A stretch of DNA of 64,000 nt, taken from positions 62,001 to 126,000 of the forward strand of contig CAIJRN010000053.1 in the NCBI GenBank assembly GCA_903823115.1, read 5' to 3'. The stretch comes from an uncultured cyanobacterium (GTDB lineage Bacteria; Cyanobacteriota; Cyanobacteriia; PCC-6307; Cyanobiaceae). Below the pieces are notes generated by a model. The model did no database searches, was not told where the DNA came from, and saw nothing but the letters and a program-made list of their open reading frames with translations. Every line of letters starts with the position of its first letter. Within the stretch, counting starts at the first letter, position 1. Positions 1-9,719 of the stretch are shown here, piece by piece. A program made the position numbers and the translations under genes.

Positions 1-2556
1 TCCTCCCTCGGCGCCACGCTCGATCTGCATGGACGTTGGGACACAACGCCTTATACGTCGGAGCCATACAAGCTCCCCTCGATCCTCTCCTGGGATCACA
101 TCGCGCCACTTGGACGCGATCAGTTCGTGCGCGTGGCCTATCCCGGCTACCTCTTTCCCTTCGGACACCGTTGTGCGCTGATCAAGATCACGGAGCGAAA
201 GATTGATTCAGCCACCAACCCTGTGGCGTACCTGCGCCAGCGCCAGTTTCTGATCGTCTCCGAGCCGCTGCTCAGCTATGGCAGCAGGGATCTGCCGTTC
301 CGCCAGGTCGAGATCCGCCCGTTGGTGACGCCCAACATCGCAGATCCGCTCAACAACGGCGACGATCTCAGCCCAGGCAAGAAAGCGCTGTTCTGGCCGG
401 CGGTGGGCGGGAACCGATTTTTGTTCACGCTTGTCTGCATCGATCACAACGGCCGGCGCGTGCGTTTTCAGACGCCGCTGCTGTTCGTCGCCGAGAACTT
501 GCCGAATGACAAATACTCCAGCGACACGATCACAGAAACGTGGACCAAATGGACCCACATTTCCGCAAACGCGATCCAGGGCCTCGGCCAGAGCGTGGCC
601 TTCGCCGAGAGCGAAGTGCCCGGAGACACCGCCTTTGAGGCGGTTCGGCTCTACTTCACCGGCAGGCCAGGGCCGGCCGGCAGCGCCAGCTCCACCCCAA
701 AGCTCAGCAGCGCGGATGTGATCATCCCGGCCATGCGTCACCTGGCGCCGGATGCTCCGCCCGTCAACGTGTCGTACACCGACACTTATAGAAACACCGG
801 CTTTGCAGGCAGCAACGCCGCTCAGGTGTTCCTCCAGCTCAAGGATCCAGCCGCGATCTCCTTCAGCGGCGGCACCGACCGCTCCGGAGGGTTCCTCCAA
901 CCCGACCTGCCGATCCGTGGCTTGTCCCGCACGCTCGGGACTGTGGGGGAGATCGACAACATCTCATCGGGCACGTTCAATCCCGCTGCCTTCCTGGCCG
1001 GTGCCGTGCCGAAGCTGTTCGGGCTGTTTGATCTCACTGACATCCTTGATTTTGGCGATCTCGGCGATGCCCCGACCTTCATCAGCAACCAGCTCGATGC
1101 CATCTCCGCTCTGCTGAGCGACCTCGCTGCCCTCCAGGCGGTGGTGGCAGAGGGCGTCACCCGCCTGACACCAGCGGCGACACCTGAACCCACCGAGAAG
1201 TTGCGCCAGCAGGCGGCCGATGCAAAGGCCAGCCTGGAGAAGGTACAGCTGCAGCTCGATGCCCAGATCGGGCCCGTCCTTGCCGCCATCAAAGCCTTGC
1301 TTGAGCCAAGCGCCGCCAAGGAACCCGATGATGTCAAGTCCGCTACGGCGACCGGGCTTAAGACGATCGGCGTGGTGATCGCAGAGTTGCAGACCTTGCT
1401 GCAGGAGCTGCCGCTGCCCACAGCCCTGCGTGCCGAACTGGAGCGGCTCGTGCATGCACTGGAGCCCGCGCTGAACGACACGGCCCTCGCTGCCACGCTT
1501 GCTTCGGTCGGGGACTTCGTGAAGGGCCTGCTGCCGGAAGGCGGCGGCTTCCGCGCCAGCTACCAATGGCAGCCCAGGCTCAGGAATTTCCCGGATTCGT
1601 CCCCAGCCCTGTTCGAGGTGCCTGAACACGGACTGACACTCTCGGTGGAGGCCCGCGCTGCAGGCCAGAGCGGTGTCGGTGTCGACGTCCTCGCTGAACT
1701 GCGCGACTTCAAGCTCAATCTCTTCCCTGATGCTGCATTGCTGCGCATCAACTTCAAGCGTCTTGCTTTCCGCAGCGCCTCCGGGCGGAAGGCCGAGGTC
1801 GATGTGGTGTTCGGCGGCATTGAGTTTGTCGGTGTGCTGTCCTTCATCCAGACCCTGAAAGACCTGATCCCCTTTGACGCCTTCTCGGATCCGCCCTACC
1901 TCGACGTCAGCAGCGAGGGCGTGACAGCCGGCTTCAACCTGGCCCTGCCGGCCACCGCGATCGGCGTGTTCGCCCTCCAGAACATCAGCTTCGGTGCCGA
2001 TGCCCGCGTGCCCTTTCTGGGCAAGGAGGCCCTCACCTTCGGTTTCAACTTCTGCACCCGTGAGAAGCCCTTCTGTCTCACGGTGATGGCGATCGGTGGC
2101 GGTGGCTTTGTGGCCATGCGCCTCTCGCCACGCGGGCTGGTGGTGCTGGAGATGGCGCTGGAGGCAGGCGCCTGTCTGGCCATCAGCCTCGGCGTCGCCT
2201 CCGGCTCGGTTTCGGTGATGGTGGGCATCTACCTGCGGCTTGATGCCCAAGCCGGTTCCCTCACGGGCTACTTCCGCATCCGCGGAGAGGTGGACGTGCT
2301 CGGCCTGATTTCCGCCTCCATCACCCTCGAACTTGCACTCACTTACGAGTTCGACAGCGGCAAGATGGTCGGCCGCGCCTCCCTTGAGATCGAAGTGGAG
2401 GTGTTCCTGCTCTCCTTTTCGGTCACCGTCACCTGCGAGAAACGCCTGGCCGGCGCCAATGGCGATCCCACCTTCGCGCAAGTGATGGGCATCACAGACC
2501 GTGATGCAACCGCCCCTGCCTGGTCCCAATACTGTGCCGCCTTCGCGGTCGCCTGA
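1..2556 (+). CDS. Large unrecognised protein, 5' end outside window
   Basis: The frame is open from base 1 through a TGA at 2554-2556, so this is the C-terminal part (about 851 codons) of a longer protein; the GTG at 127 is only the first start-like codon inside the window. I do not recognise the family. A mixed N-terminal part is followed by a helical, Ala/Leu/Gln-rich stretch near bases 1080-1500 that looks coiled-coil-like. The last 250 or so residues alternate hydrophobic and polar residues with many Gly and Val, suggesting a beta-rich domain. I see no signal peptide in the visible part and no catalytic motif. It ends 4 bases before the most likely start of the next large gene, so the two are probably co-translated. 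A structural or surface role is a guess only. Confidence 0.7.
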   Translation, partial: SSLGATLDLHGRWDTTPYTSEPYKLPSILSWDHIAPLGRDQFVRVAYPGYLFPFGHRCALIKITERKIDSATNPVAYLRQRQFLIVSEPLLSYGSRDLPFRQVEIRPLVTPNIADPLNNGDDLSPGKKALFWPAVGGNRFLFTLVCIDHNGRRVRFQTPLLFVAENLPNDKYSSDTITETWTKWTHISANAIQGLGQSVAFAESEVPGDTAFEAVRLYFTGRPGPAGSASSTPKLSSADVIIPAMRHLAPDAPPVNVSYTDTYRNTGFAGSNAAQVFLQLKDPAAISFSGGTDRSGGFLQPDLPIRGLSRTLGTVGEIDNISSGTFNPAAFLAGAVPKLFGLFDLTDILDFGDLGDAPTFISNQLDAISALLSDLAALQAVVAEGVTRLTPAATPEPTEKLRQQAADAKASLEKVQLQLDAQIGPVLAAIKALLEPSAAKEPDDVKSATATGLKTIGVVIAELQTLLQELPLPTALRAELERLVHALEPALNDTALAATLASVGDFVKGLLPEGGGFRASYQWQPRLRNFPDSSPALFEVPEHGLTLSVEARAAGQSGVGVDVLAELRDFKLNLFPDAALLRINFKRLAFRSASGRKAEVDVVFGGIEFVGVLSFIQTLKDLIPFDAFSDPPYLDVSSEGVTAGFNLALPATAIGVFALQNISFGADARVPFLGKEALTFGFNFCTREKPFCLTVMAIGGGGFVAMRLSPRGLVVLEMALEAGACLAISLGVASGSVSVMVGIYLRLDAQAGSLTGYFRIRGEVDVLGLISASITLELALTYEFDSGKMVGRASLEIEVEVFLLSFSVTVTCEKRLAGANGDPTFAQVMGITDRDATAPAWSQYCAAFAVA

Positions 2557-2560
2557 ACCG

Positions 2561-5500
2561 ATGGCTTCCGAGTCTTTCACTGTCACGGCCCTGCCCTACT
2601 CGGCCTCACCCAGCGAGCAATTCCACGTCTCCCTGTTCATCAGCCATCACCTCGTGCCGGATGGCAGCGAGGGGCAACTGGGTGAGTTCAAGCTCACCAG
2701 CGAATGGACGAAGCGCTTGGCCAATGCTCACTTCAGCCTGCGTGGAGGTAAAGGCAGCCAGGTGGTCGAACTGCCCGTCACGCCGCTGCTGGATCAGCTT
2801 GATCCAGAGCTCTGGAGCCGCGTGTTCCCGGCGAGTTTGCCGGTGCGTCCCTGGAATGCGCCCAACTTCACCGACACCCCCTGGCACAGCTTTCCAGCTC
2901 ACCGGATGCAGGCCTACGCCCTGATCAACCACGCCGCGGCGATGTGGAGTTCACCGCTGGCGGCACCGGGAGTCGCCAGCAATCCGCTGAGCTCGCTTCT
3001 GGTTCGCTTCCAGGCGAACATGGCTGGCGTCCGGCCCAGCCTGCTTGAAATCATTGAGGGGCAGTTCGACAAGACCCTCACTGACAAGCTACGGGACTTG
3101 GGCGGTGACGGCATCGTCGGTCACAAAGCCGGCGGCGCTGAACTGTTCAGGCCACTTTCGACGAGCCAGTCGCTGCTCCAGGGAATGATCGACCTGCAGG
3201 CCGCCCGCCGTTACTACCAGCGGCCGGAGGATCAGCAGGATGAATACAAGGACTATCCCAAGGCTGGCACCCTGCCCAAGCCCATCCCCCGACCGGCACC
3301 CGATTTTCACGAGCGCGTGGGCTGGCTGGGCGATCTATCACCTCTGCTGCGCAAGCTCGGTCTGATCGTCGATCTGCACATCGACAACCTGAGCCTGCTT
3401 GATGGTCTCAGCTGGATCCAGGCCGATCTTGATGTCTCCAGCCTGCCGATCAGACGATGGCTTCCGCATCGCAACCACCAACCGAAAACCAACTGTGCCG
3501 TCGCCGGCCACTCCTTCACCACCGTGTCGGCAACGGGCGATTACTCTCACGGCCTGTTGAAACTGGGCGATGAAACTCGCTTCACCCTGCTCGACCTCGA
3601 CCCTGACGCTTCGGCTCTCAAGCTCGAGCAGTACACCCGTAACCTCCTGCGATTGTCTGTACTCGAGCGCAACGGCGATCCGGTCAACTCCGCCCCCGCA
3701 AGCCTGCGAGCCACAGGCTTCTCGATCGCCCGCATCGAGCGGCCCGTGCAGCTTCAGAGCCACCTCAAGGATGCCCCCGCCAAGCTGGCTGCCCTGCTGG
3801 CCGGAAATGGTGCTCCGCTCAGCCTGGAGCAGGTGAGACGCGGCCTGCGCCTTGAGGTCTGGGATGACGTCAGCAACCAATGGCACTCGCTGCACCAACG
3901 CCTGCTCAGCGTGATCCTTGATGGCTTCGGCCCGGTGCTGACGGACGTCGCCGACAAAGGTTTCCTGCAGGGAGCCAGTCTGAGCCGCAGCGACAGCCAG
4001 CCGAACGCCGATCGCTACGCCCATGAGGTGCTGGCTGGCTGGGATGGTTGGTCGCTGTCGGCGCCACGGCCCGGGAAGATCATCGCCGGCGAGGGTGAAC
4101 CCCAGGACGGACAACTGCTCGACAAGCCGCCGCTTGAAAACCACCCCATCAACCCGGTGATCAGCACCAGCCAGGTGCAACCGGGTTCATTGCCGCGGTT
4201 GCGCTACGGGCGCAGCTACAGCTTCCGTGCCTTCGCCGTCGACCTGGCCGGGAACTCCAGCCCTGCAGGAACGGCGCCGCTGCTCTCCACGGCCGAAGCT
4301 GTGCAGCTGATGCAACAGCGTTGGACGGCAACGGCGGCCGACGCCACCCATATCCCCGGTCTGCGCCAGGGTGCCGTCGGCGGCGATCGGCTGCGGCGCC
4401 GGCTCAAGGCCCTTCGACCCCAGCCTGGCGTCGGGCCACGGGATAACGCCGGTGTGCGCGGCATTGATCCAGCTGGTTTGGTTGCCACCAAGGTGCCGGT
4501 GCTTGATCGGCTGATTGGTGCGCGGCTGGTCACGCTCCAACAGAGCCGCCTGCCAGTCGGCTCGATCCGCGCCAACCAGGTCGCGTTTGCCTTCGGCGCT
4601 GCTTCCGCCACCACCACTCAGCTCCTGGAACGCACCGACCTGCAGTTGGGACCGGGTTTGGCCGCCGAGGCGCTGGTGGGGCTGGGCCTTGGTGCTACAG
4701 GCAGCCAGCTGATTTCCCTGCCGCGCCCCTTTCTGCGCTGGGATCCGGTGCTGGAACCGGCGATCTTGCCGCGCTGGGCCTACAGCGAAGGCGAATCGCT
4801 GCAGCGCCTGGTGATCCGATCGGGAGTTCGCCAGCCCAGCCCTGGCGCCCAGGAGCTGGAGGTCAGCGAGCCTGCCGCCTACCTCACCGAACTACAGAGC
4901 AGCCATCCAGACCTGACCCCCAGCTGGCAGGACACCTGCCAGCGCCACCTGGCACCAGCCAAGACCAGCCAGCTGAGCTGCGAACTGCACGGCGCCTTTG
5001 AGACTGCGATCGGCAAGGCTGCTCCTGCGGAGGCGGTGCGCCGATCCCTCGGCATCGCGCTGCTGGAGGCGGGTTCCTTCCTGGACGCGCGAAGAGCTGA
5101 TATCGACAACCCCGGCAGCACGCTGGAACAGCAGGGTGTGACCTTCCACTCCACCCCTACCGCAGACAAACCGGAACACGACAAGCCTGAGGACTTGCCC
5201 CACGGCACTCCCCCCAGCCGCGGCCAGTACGTCGCCCATGACGTCGACACGGTGGTCCTCCCCTATCTGCCTGATCCACTCGCGGCCGGCCTTTCCCTGA
5301 CCTTCCCTGATGCCGGCAAGGACCATCGACTCAAGGGGTTATTCGCCGTTGAGGGCACCACGCTGCGCTTCCTGGGTGACTGGCCCCAGCTGGTGCCCTA
5401 CCGGCTGGTGCTGGAGAGCGGCCGCGAGCTGGGCGCTGAGGTGGACGGCAATGTGCTGCGTGTCAGCCTGCCTCCAGGCGAGCAGTTGCGGTTGCGGCTG

Positions 5501-7120
5501 TCGTCATCGCTGCCCAAGACATCGCTGGAGCTGCTGGGCCTGTGGCGCTCACTGCCGGCAGCGGTGCGTACCAATCCGGTGCTGCGTGAAGCCGCCGCTG
5601 ACGGTTGGTTCTGGTGGCTCACCCCGGCCAGCGAGGTGCGGCTGGTGCATGCCGTGCCCCGTCCCCTGGAAGTGCCTCGCGCCACCCTGCTCATGCCGTT
5701 CCGCCAACTCGGTGACACGGCGATCCGCCTTTTCGGCGCGGTTGATGTCCACGGTCCCAGCACCGAGCGCATCGACGTCGAGGCCCGCTGGACGGAATGG
5801 GCCGATGACCCCACCAAGAACGAGCCTGAGAGCAGGTCCGTGATGGCGGCGGCCTGCGGGACCAGCGTCGACTACCAGGAGGACCTGGTTGTGTTGAGTG
5901 GTCTTCAGGACACCATGGTGCCCTTGCCTGACGGCAGCCAGCTGCGTCTGCACGCCGCAGTGCATGAGATCGGTGACACCCGTCACCGCACCATCACCTA
6001 TCAGGTGCGAGCCAGCAGCCGTTACCGCGAGTACTTCCCGCCTCAGCTGACCGCCACAATCGACTCCATCTCGGTTCTCGGTCCCGAGAGCACGCTTGAT
6101 GTTCCCAGCAGTGCCCGGCCAGCCAAGGTGGTGGTGCGCGACGTGCTGCCCCTGTTCCGTTGGCAGGAGTGCACCGAGCCAGGCCAGCCTTTTGGCCTGC
6201 GGCGCATCCGCAGGACCGGGCTGAGGATCTATCTGGAGCGGCCCTGGTACTCAAGCGGCGATGGCGAATTGCTCGCACTGCTGTTGGCCAAAGACTCCAA
6301 CTCAGCGCTGCAGGGTTCGGTGACCCGTTGGGGCAGTGATCCGGTCTTTTTTCAACAGGGACCTGCCCAGCGGGGGCTGCTGCCGCTCATGGATCTGCTC
6401 CAGCTCACCGGCCTCGATGATCGGCCCGAGGCTGGCCGTCCGGTTGGCCCGCCAGTGCGCCGTGCGCTGGTCGATCTGCCGGACAATCCCCAGGTGTGGA
6501 CCCTGAGCTACAAACCAGAGTTTTCGAAGGAGCGAGGTCTTTGGTACGTCGACGTTGCGATCGATCCCGGCACCGCCTTCTGGCCCTTCGTACAGCTGGC
6601 GATCGCCCGTCACCAGCCCAGCTCGCTTGAGGATTTGCATCTCGGGCCCATCACCCAGTGCGATTTTGCTCAATTGCCCCCCGAGCGCACCGCCACGATC
6701 AGCCGCACCGATGAAACCCGCGTCCGGATCGTCGTGACCGGTGCCGTTGGGGTGCCGGATCTGCCCGACGCGCAGGCAGCGGTACTTGGCGCTGCCAAGC
6801 CCATGCACTTCTATGAGCGTCTGGCCAGGACCCGCAAGATGGTCGCCCGCCTTGAACGGTTCGACGCCAGCATCGGCACCGACCTGGCCTGGCAGACGCT
6901 CTCGTCGCTGGAGCTTCCCATCCTGGGGATCGACGGCACGGTGGTGTCCTGGGCGGGCGAGATCACCCTGCCGATTGAGCTGCCGCCGCGTACCCCAGGC
7001 CGTGATGGCGAGTGGCGGGTCACCCTGGAAGAGTGGGAATTGCTGCCGGGTGATCTGGAGGCCGGGGGTAGCGGCGGACTGCAGCCACGCATCGTCTACG
7101 CCGATCATTTACCCCTCTGA
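2561..7120 (+). CDS. Giant unrecognised protein paired with the preceding gene
   Basis: About 1519 residues from the ATG at 2561; the same frame has upstream GTG/ATG codons at 2501 and 2504 that would overlap the previous gene by 50-odd bases. I prefer 2561 because it follows the preceding stop by 4 bases. No family is recognised. The protein is mostly beta-like, has few cysteines, and contains a segment around bases 4195-4260 (LRYGRSYSFRAFAVDLAG) that resembles a strand of a fibronectin-type-III-like or similar Ig-fold domain; this is inference. Codon use looks like that of the neighbours, so there is no obvious compositional sign of recent transfer. The gene ends at 7120 and the next gene is convergent. 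Confidence 0.75.
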   Translation: MASESFTVTALPYSASPSEQFHVSLFISHHLVPDGSEGQLGEFKLTSEWTKRLANAHFSLRGGKGSQVVELPVTPLLDQLDPELWSRVFPASLPVRPWNAPNFTDTPWHSFPAHRMQAYALINHAAAMWSSPLAAPGVASNPLSSLLVRFQANMAGVRPSLLEIIEGQFDKTLTDKLRDLGGDGIVGHKAGGAELFRPLSTSQSLLQGMIDLQAARRYYQRPEDQQDEYKDYPKAGTLPKPIPRPAPDFHERVGWLGDLSPLLRKLGLIVDLHIDNLSLLDGLSWIQADLDVSSLPIRRWLPHRNHQPKTNCAVAGHSFTTVSATGDYSHGLLKLGDETRFTLLDLDPDASALKLEQYTRNLLRLSVLERNGDPVNSAPASLRATGFSIARIERPVQLQSHLKDAPAKLAALLAGNGAPLSLEQVRRGLRLEVWDDVSNQWHSLHQRLLSVILDGFGPVLTDVADKGFLQGASLSRSDSQPNADRYAHEVLAGWDGWSLSAPRPGKIIAGEGEPQDGQLLDKPPLENHPINPVISTSQVQPGSLPRLRYGRSYSFRAFAVDLAGNSSPAGTAPLLSTAEAVQLMQQRWTATAADATHIPGLRQGAVGGDRLRRRLKALRPQPGVGPRDNAGVRGIDPAGLVATKVPVLDRLIGARLVTLQQSRLPVGSIRANQVAFAFGAASATTTQLLERTDLQLGPGLAAEALVGLGLGATGSQLISLPRPFLRWDPVLEPAILPRWAYSEGESLQRLVIRSGVRQPSPGAQELEVSEPAAYLTELQSSHPDLTPSWQDTCQRHLAPAKTSQLSCELHGAFETAIGKAAPAEAVRRSLGIALLEAGSFLDARRADIDNPGSTLEQQGVTFHSTPTADKPEHDKPEDLPHGTPPSRGQYVAHDVDTVVLPYLPDPLAAGLSLTFPDAGKDHRLKGLFAVEGTTLRFLGDWPQLVPYRLVLESGRELGAEVDGNVLRVSLPPGEQLRLRLSSSLPKTSLELLGLWRSLPAAVRTNPVLREAAADGWFWWLTPASEVRLVHAVPRPLEVPRATLLMPFRQLGDTAIRLFGAVDVHGPSTERIDVEARWTEWADDPTKNEPESRSVMAAACGTSVDYQEDLVVLSGLQDTMVPLPDGSQLRLHAAVHEIGDTRHRTITYQVRASSRYREYFPPQLTATIDSISVLGPESTLDVPSSARPAKVVVRDVLPLFRWQECTEPGQPFGLRRIRRTGLRIYLERPWYSSGDGELLALLLAKDSNSALQGSVTRWGSDPVFFQQGPAQRGLLPLMDLLQLTGLDDRPEAGRPVGPPVRRALVDLPDNPQVWTLSYKPEFSKERGLWYVDVAIDPGTAFWPFVQLAIARHQPSSLEDLHLGPITQCDFAQLPPERTATISRTDETRVRIVVTGAVGVPDLPDAQAAVLGAAKPMHFYERLARTRKMVARLERFDASIGTDLAWQTLSSLELPILGIDGTVVSWAGEITLPIELPPRTPGRDGEWRVTLEEWELLPGDLEAGGSGGLQPRIVYADHLPL

Positions 7121-7258
7121 GCCAGCCCCAGCCTTGGGATCTGAAGCAGGGACCACTGGCAGAAATCAGGCTGGACATCCAAGGCCACGACGCAAGCGGC
7201 TGGCTTGATGCTCCGGCCGCTTGCTCACTCACCGCTGGCTCAACTGACCCCCCCAGGC
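7121..7258. other. Intergenic spacer between convergent genes
   Basis: This stretch separates the stop of the giant protein from the convergent trpA stop. I see no convincing hairpin followed by a T-tract and no RNA gene. Confidence 0.4.
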
Positions 7259-8098
7259 TCAGTGATCAAGGGCGCTGCGCAGCTCGGCGCAGAAGCGGCC
7301 GGCGGCGGCGGCCACCGGCTCCCCGGCCTCGTGGGCCTGGGCCATCACCTTCACCAGGGCACTGCCGACAATGGCGCCATCGGCTCCCCAGTCCCGCACC
7401 TGGCGGGCCTGGGCCGGCCCGGAGATGCCGAAGCCCACGGCCACGGGCGTGGGGCCCTGGTGCTTGAGCTGCTGCACCAGCGGCTCCACCCGCGATTCCA
7501 GGTTGGTGCGCACCCCGGTGACGCCGGTGACACTGACCAGATAGGTGAAGCCGCGGCTGGCGCCATGGATGCGGGCCATGCGCTCGGGCGGGGTGGTGGG
7601 GGCCACCAGCAGGATCAGATCCAGGCCGGCGGCGGCGGCGATCGCCGAGAGTTTCTCGGCCTCCTCCAGGGGTAGATCCGGCACCACCAGACCGGCGGCA
7701 CCGGCGGCTGCGGCATCGCGGCAGAAGGCCTCCATGCCCCGGTTGAGCAGGGGGTTGCTGTAGGTGAACAGCACCACCGGGGTCGTCAGCTCGCCCGCCA
7801 GGCTGGCCAGCATGGCGAGCACGGCTCCCGGCGTAGTGCCGGCGGCCAGGGCGCGGCCGGCTGCGGCCTGGATCACCGGGCCATCGGCGAGCGGATCGCT
7901 GTAGGGGATGCCCAGTTCGATCAGATCGGCGCCCGCTTGCTCCAGGGCCAGCAGGGTGGCCCGGGTGGTGGCAAGGTCGGCGTCGCCGGCGATCAGGAAC
8001 GGCATCAGGGCGCAGCGGCCTTGTTGCTTCAGGGAACTGAAGCGTCGCTCAATCGCGGTGGGGCCGGTGGCGGCGGTGCTGGGGATGCTGGCGCTCAT
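7259..8098 (-). CDS. trpA: Tryptophan synthase alpha chain
   Basis: Converts indole-3-glycerol phosphate to indole and glyceraldehyde 3-phosphate; indole passes to the beta subunit in the cytosolic TrpA2B2 complex. The 279-residue product has the family's usual length and fold signatures: [19 protein letters not shown] carries the catalytic Glu and Asp, and later segments [11 protein letters not shown] and [11 protein letters not shown] fit the phosphate-binding TIM-barrel loops. The open frame extends upstream to 8191, but the ATG at 8098 gives the expected length and the extra 31 codons look non-coding. It is the last gene of a minus-strand set with ndhL and the DUF3007 gene, with about 90 bases between it and the latter. 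The trpB gene is not in the window. Confidence 0.96.
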   Translation of the reverse strand: MSASIPSTAATGPTAIERRFSSLKQQGRCALMPFLIAGDADLATTRATLLALEQAGADLIELGIPYSDPLADGPVIQAAAGRALAAGTTPGAVLAMLASLAGELTTPVVLFTYSNPLLNRGMEAFCRDAAAAGAAGLVVPDLPLEEAEKLSAIAAAAGLDLILLVAPTTPPERMARIHGASRGFTYLVSVTGVTGVRTNLESRVEPLVQQLKHQGPTPVAVGFGISGPAQARQVRDWGADGAIVGSALVKVMAQAHEAGEPVAAAAGRFCAELRSALDH

Positions 8099-8187
8099 CG
8101 GCGCGAAGGGGCTGGCGTTGGCTGCGAGCCTACGGGTCAGGGGCGAACAGCCTGGGCCCGGCTGCCGAAGACGTGATCGCCCCGAAC

Positions 8188-8523
8188 TCACATCTCGGCA
8201 TCGGCCTGGACCTGGCCCACTTCAGCCAGCAGCCTGGCCTGTTCCTCGGGGCTGAGGGAATCGAATTTGGCCTGCAGGGCGTCGTCGGTGATCGCGTCAT
8301 AGGCGCTGCGGTACTTGCGCCTCTGCTCCATGTAGGTCATCTTGCCGCTGACGACCCGCAGCAGATAGCTGCTCGTCCAGCCCACGACAATCAGCATCAG
8401 GATCCCGGAAGCGGCGATGCCGGGGTCGAAGCCCTCCAGTCCGCTGGCCTGGAAGCCCAGGTAGCCCAGGCCGCCAAGGGCGAAAACCGCCAGTCCCAGC
8501 AGGATGACTGCTTTGCGGCTCAC
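8188..8523 (-). CDS. DUF3007 family membrane protein
   Basis: A 111-residue protein with two predicted membrane segments ([19 protein letters not shown] and [15 protein letters not shown]) followed by a charged cytosolic or stromal-side tail with [14 protein letters not shown] and an acidic helix. This matches the cyanobacterial/plastid DUF3007 family, whose function is unknown. Start chosen at the GTG of 8521-8523 because it forms a GTGA overlap with the stop of ndhL, and because the protein begins there in the family as I recall it; the open frame extends to 8664 but inside ndhL. Coupling with ndhL suggests a thylakoid location, which is inference. Confidence 0.85.
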   Translation of the reverse strand: MSRKAVILLGLAVFALGGLGYLGFQASGLEGFDPGIAASGILMLIVVGWTSSYLLRVVSGKMTYMEQRRKYRSAYDAITDDALQAKFDSLSPEEQARLLAEVGQVQADAEM

Positions 8524-8828
8524 GCCCGTGCGCTCCCTTGGCCGGCCATGCGCAGATTGATGAAGGGGGCGAACAGGATCAGGCCAGGGAAAAAGAGAAA
8601 CACCAGGCCGTAGACGCCCGTGCGCTCGATCTTGCCCATCACCGTCCAACGTTTGGCCAGCCACCAGTAGAGAGCCAGGGGCACCACCACCAGATAGGCC
8701 CCGGCCAGGACGGTGTACAGAGCCAGCACCAACAGGGTTTCACCCGTGAGCTGGAACGGCAGCTCAAACGGAAGCGCCGCGGTGATCGAGCTCAACAACC
8801 CTGGGAGGGGCACGGCACGCAAAGCCAA
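8520..8828 (-). CDS. ndhL: NAD(P)H-quinone oxidoreductase subunit L
   Basis: Small subunit of the photosynthetic NDH-1 complex, a thylakoid enzyme that moves electrons from ferredoxin to plastoquinone in cyclic electron flow and respiration. The 102-residue product has two hydrophobic helices ([22 protein letters not shown] and [18 protein letters not shown]) separated by the diagnostic polar loop [18 protein letters not shown], which is typical of NdhL. Its stop overlaps the GTG start of the DUF3007 gene, so the two are translationally coupled. The gene starts only about 27 bases from the divergently oriented tRNA-Leu gene, so its promoter must lie within or beside the tRNA gene. Confidence 0.93.
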   Translation of the reverse strand: MALRAVPLPGLLSSITAALPFELPFQLTGETLLVLALYTVLAGAYLVVVPLALYWWLAKRWTVMGKIERTGVYGLVFLFFPGLILFAPFINLRMAGQGSARA

Positions 8829-8855
8829 GGGAACACAAATCTAGGATGGGCCGGC

Positions 8856-8939
8856 GGGGGCATGGCGGAATCGGTAGACGCAGCGCACTTAAAATGCGCA
8901 GACGGCGACGTTGTGGGGGTTCAAGTCCCCCTGCCCCCA
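8856..8939 (+). tRNA. tRNA-Leu (anticodon UAA), intronless
   Basis: A class II tRNA folds from these 84 bases: acceptor GGGGGCA pairs with TGCCCCC, followed by discriminator A at 8939. The anticodon stem is GCGCA/TGCGC around loop CTTAAAA, giving anticodon TAA. A long variable arm and a T arm with loop TTCAAGT follow. CCA is not encoded. In many cyanobacteria this gene carries a group I intron after the anticodon U; here the anticodon loop is uninterrupted. Confidence 0.97.
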
Positions 8940-9056
8940 TGGCTCCGGTGCCAGATCCCTGAGCGCTGCTGAGGCTGCGAATCGTCACGCCCAGGTTGCG
9001 GGCGCAGCCGAACGGCCCCGGACTGGCTAGCAAGGGATCAGGACCGCAGCGGGGTC
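8940..9056 (+). promoter_or_regulatory. Spacer upstream of the hox gene run
   Basis: This 117-base gap between tRNA-Leu and hoxE must contain the leader, and perhaps the promoter, of the hydrogenase run unless tRNA transcription reads through. I could not pick out a convincing -35/-10 pair, and I see no clear LexA- or AbrB-type box by eye. The tRNA is not followed by an obvious hairpin plus T-tract terminator. Confidence 0.3.
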
Positions 9057-9719
9057 ATGGTGGCGGCCACTCCAGTTCCAGGCAGCGCTCAGCCGGGCTT
9101 CAGCCCAGCTGCCGCTGCGCTCGCCTCCCCGCCAGCGCCTGCTGAGGGCCAGCGCTCAGGTCGTGGTGCCGATCCCAGGCCAGGCCAGGTCGCCAGCCAC
9201 GAGGATGAGCGCATCGCCCGGATGATCCGCCGCCACGGGGGGCAGAGCCACGGCCTGATCGAAGTCCTCCACCAGGTTCAGGAGCTCGACGGCTTTCTGT
9301 CGAAGCCGGCCCTGCTGCAGGTGGCACGGGGGCTGCGGCTGCCCCTGAGCCGGGTCTATGGCGTCGCCAGTTTTTATCACCTGTTTCGGCTCCAGCCCCC
9401 CGCCGAGCATCGCTGCGCCGTCTGTCTCGGTACGGCCTGCTTCGTGCGCGGAGCGGGGCGTTTGGCGGTGGGCCTGCGGCGGCGGCTGGGCCTCGATCTC
9501 GATCAGACCAGCGGGGATGGCCGCTGGGCGCTGGAGCGGGTGAGCTGCCTGGGAGCCTGCGGTCAGGCGCCGGTGCTGGTGCTGGATGGCGTGTTGTTCA
9601 CCGCGCCGCCTGCCGATCAGCCGCAGGAGCTCGATTCCTGGCTGACGGCGCTGGGCTTGCCCGCAGCAGTTGCCCTGCCGGCGGCGGTGGGCCTGCCGGC
9701 AGCGGTGGGGACACCCTGA
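9057..9719 (+). CDS. hoxE: Bidirectional hydrogenase diaphorase subunit HoxE
   Basis: NuoE-like subunit of the HoxEFU diaphorase that links the [NiFe]-hydrogenase to NAD(P)H and ferredoxin/flavodoxin in the cytosol or at the thylakoid. The 220-residue product has the thioredoxin-like [2Fe-2S] domain with four cysteine ligands: C123 and C128 in CLGTAC, C164 and C168 in CLGAC. The first 45 residues or so are Pro/Ala-rich and poorly conserved-looking. The C terminus carries three 18-nt tandem units encoding LPAAV-x (residues 201-218), which lie after the folded domain. The stop overlaps the hoxF start (TGATG). Confidence 0.95.
   Translation: MVAATPVPGSAQPGFSPAAAALASPPAPAEGQRSGRGADPRPGQVASHEDERIARMIRRHGGQSHGLIEVLHQVQELDGFLSKPALLQVARGLRLPLSRVYGVASFYHLFRLQPPAEHRCAVCLGTACFVRGAGRLAVGLRRRLGLDLDQTSGDGRWALERVSCLGACGQAPVLVLDGVLFTAPPADQPQELDSWLTALGLPAAVALPAAVGLPAAVGTP
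9657..9710 (+). repeat. 18-nt x 3 in-frame tandem repeat at hoxE 3' end
   Basis: Units at 9657, 9675 and 9693 differ by a few substitutions (second unit CTGCCGGCGGCGGTGGGC) and encode LPAAVA, LPAAVG, LPAAVG. Confidence 0.85.

Noticed and set aside
964-2586. A 540-codon minus-strand frame opposite the first large gene
   Set aside because: Composition is typical of an antisense shadow and it has no recognisable motif; the plus frame continues into the window edge with better coding character.
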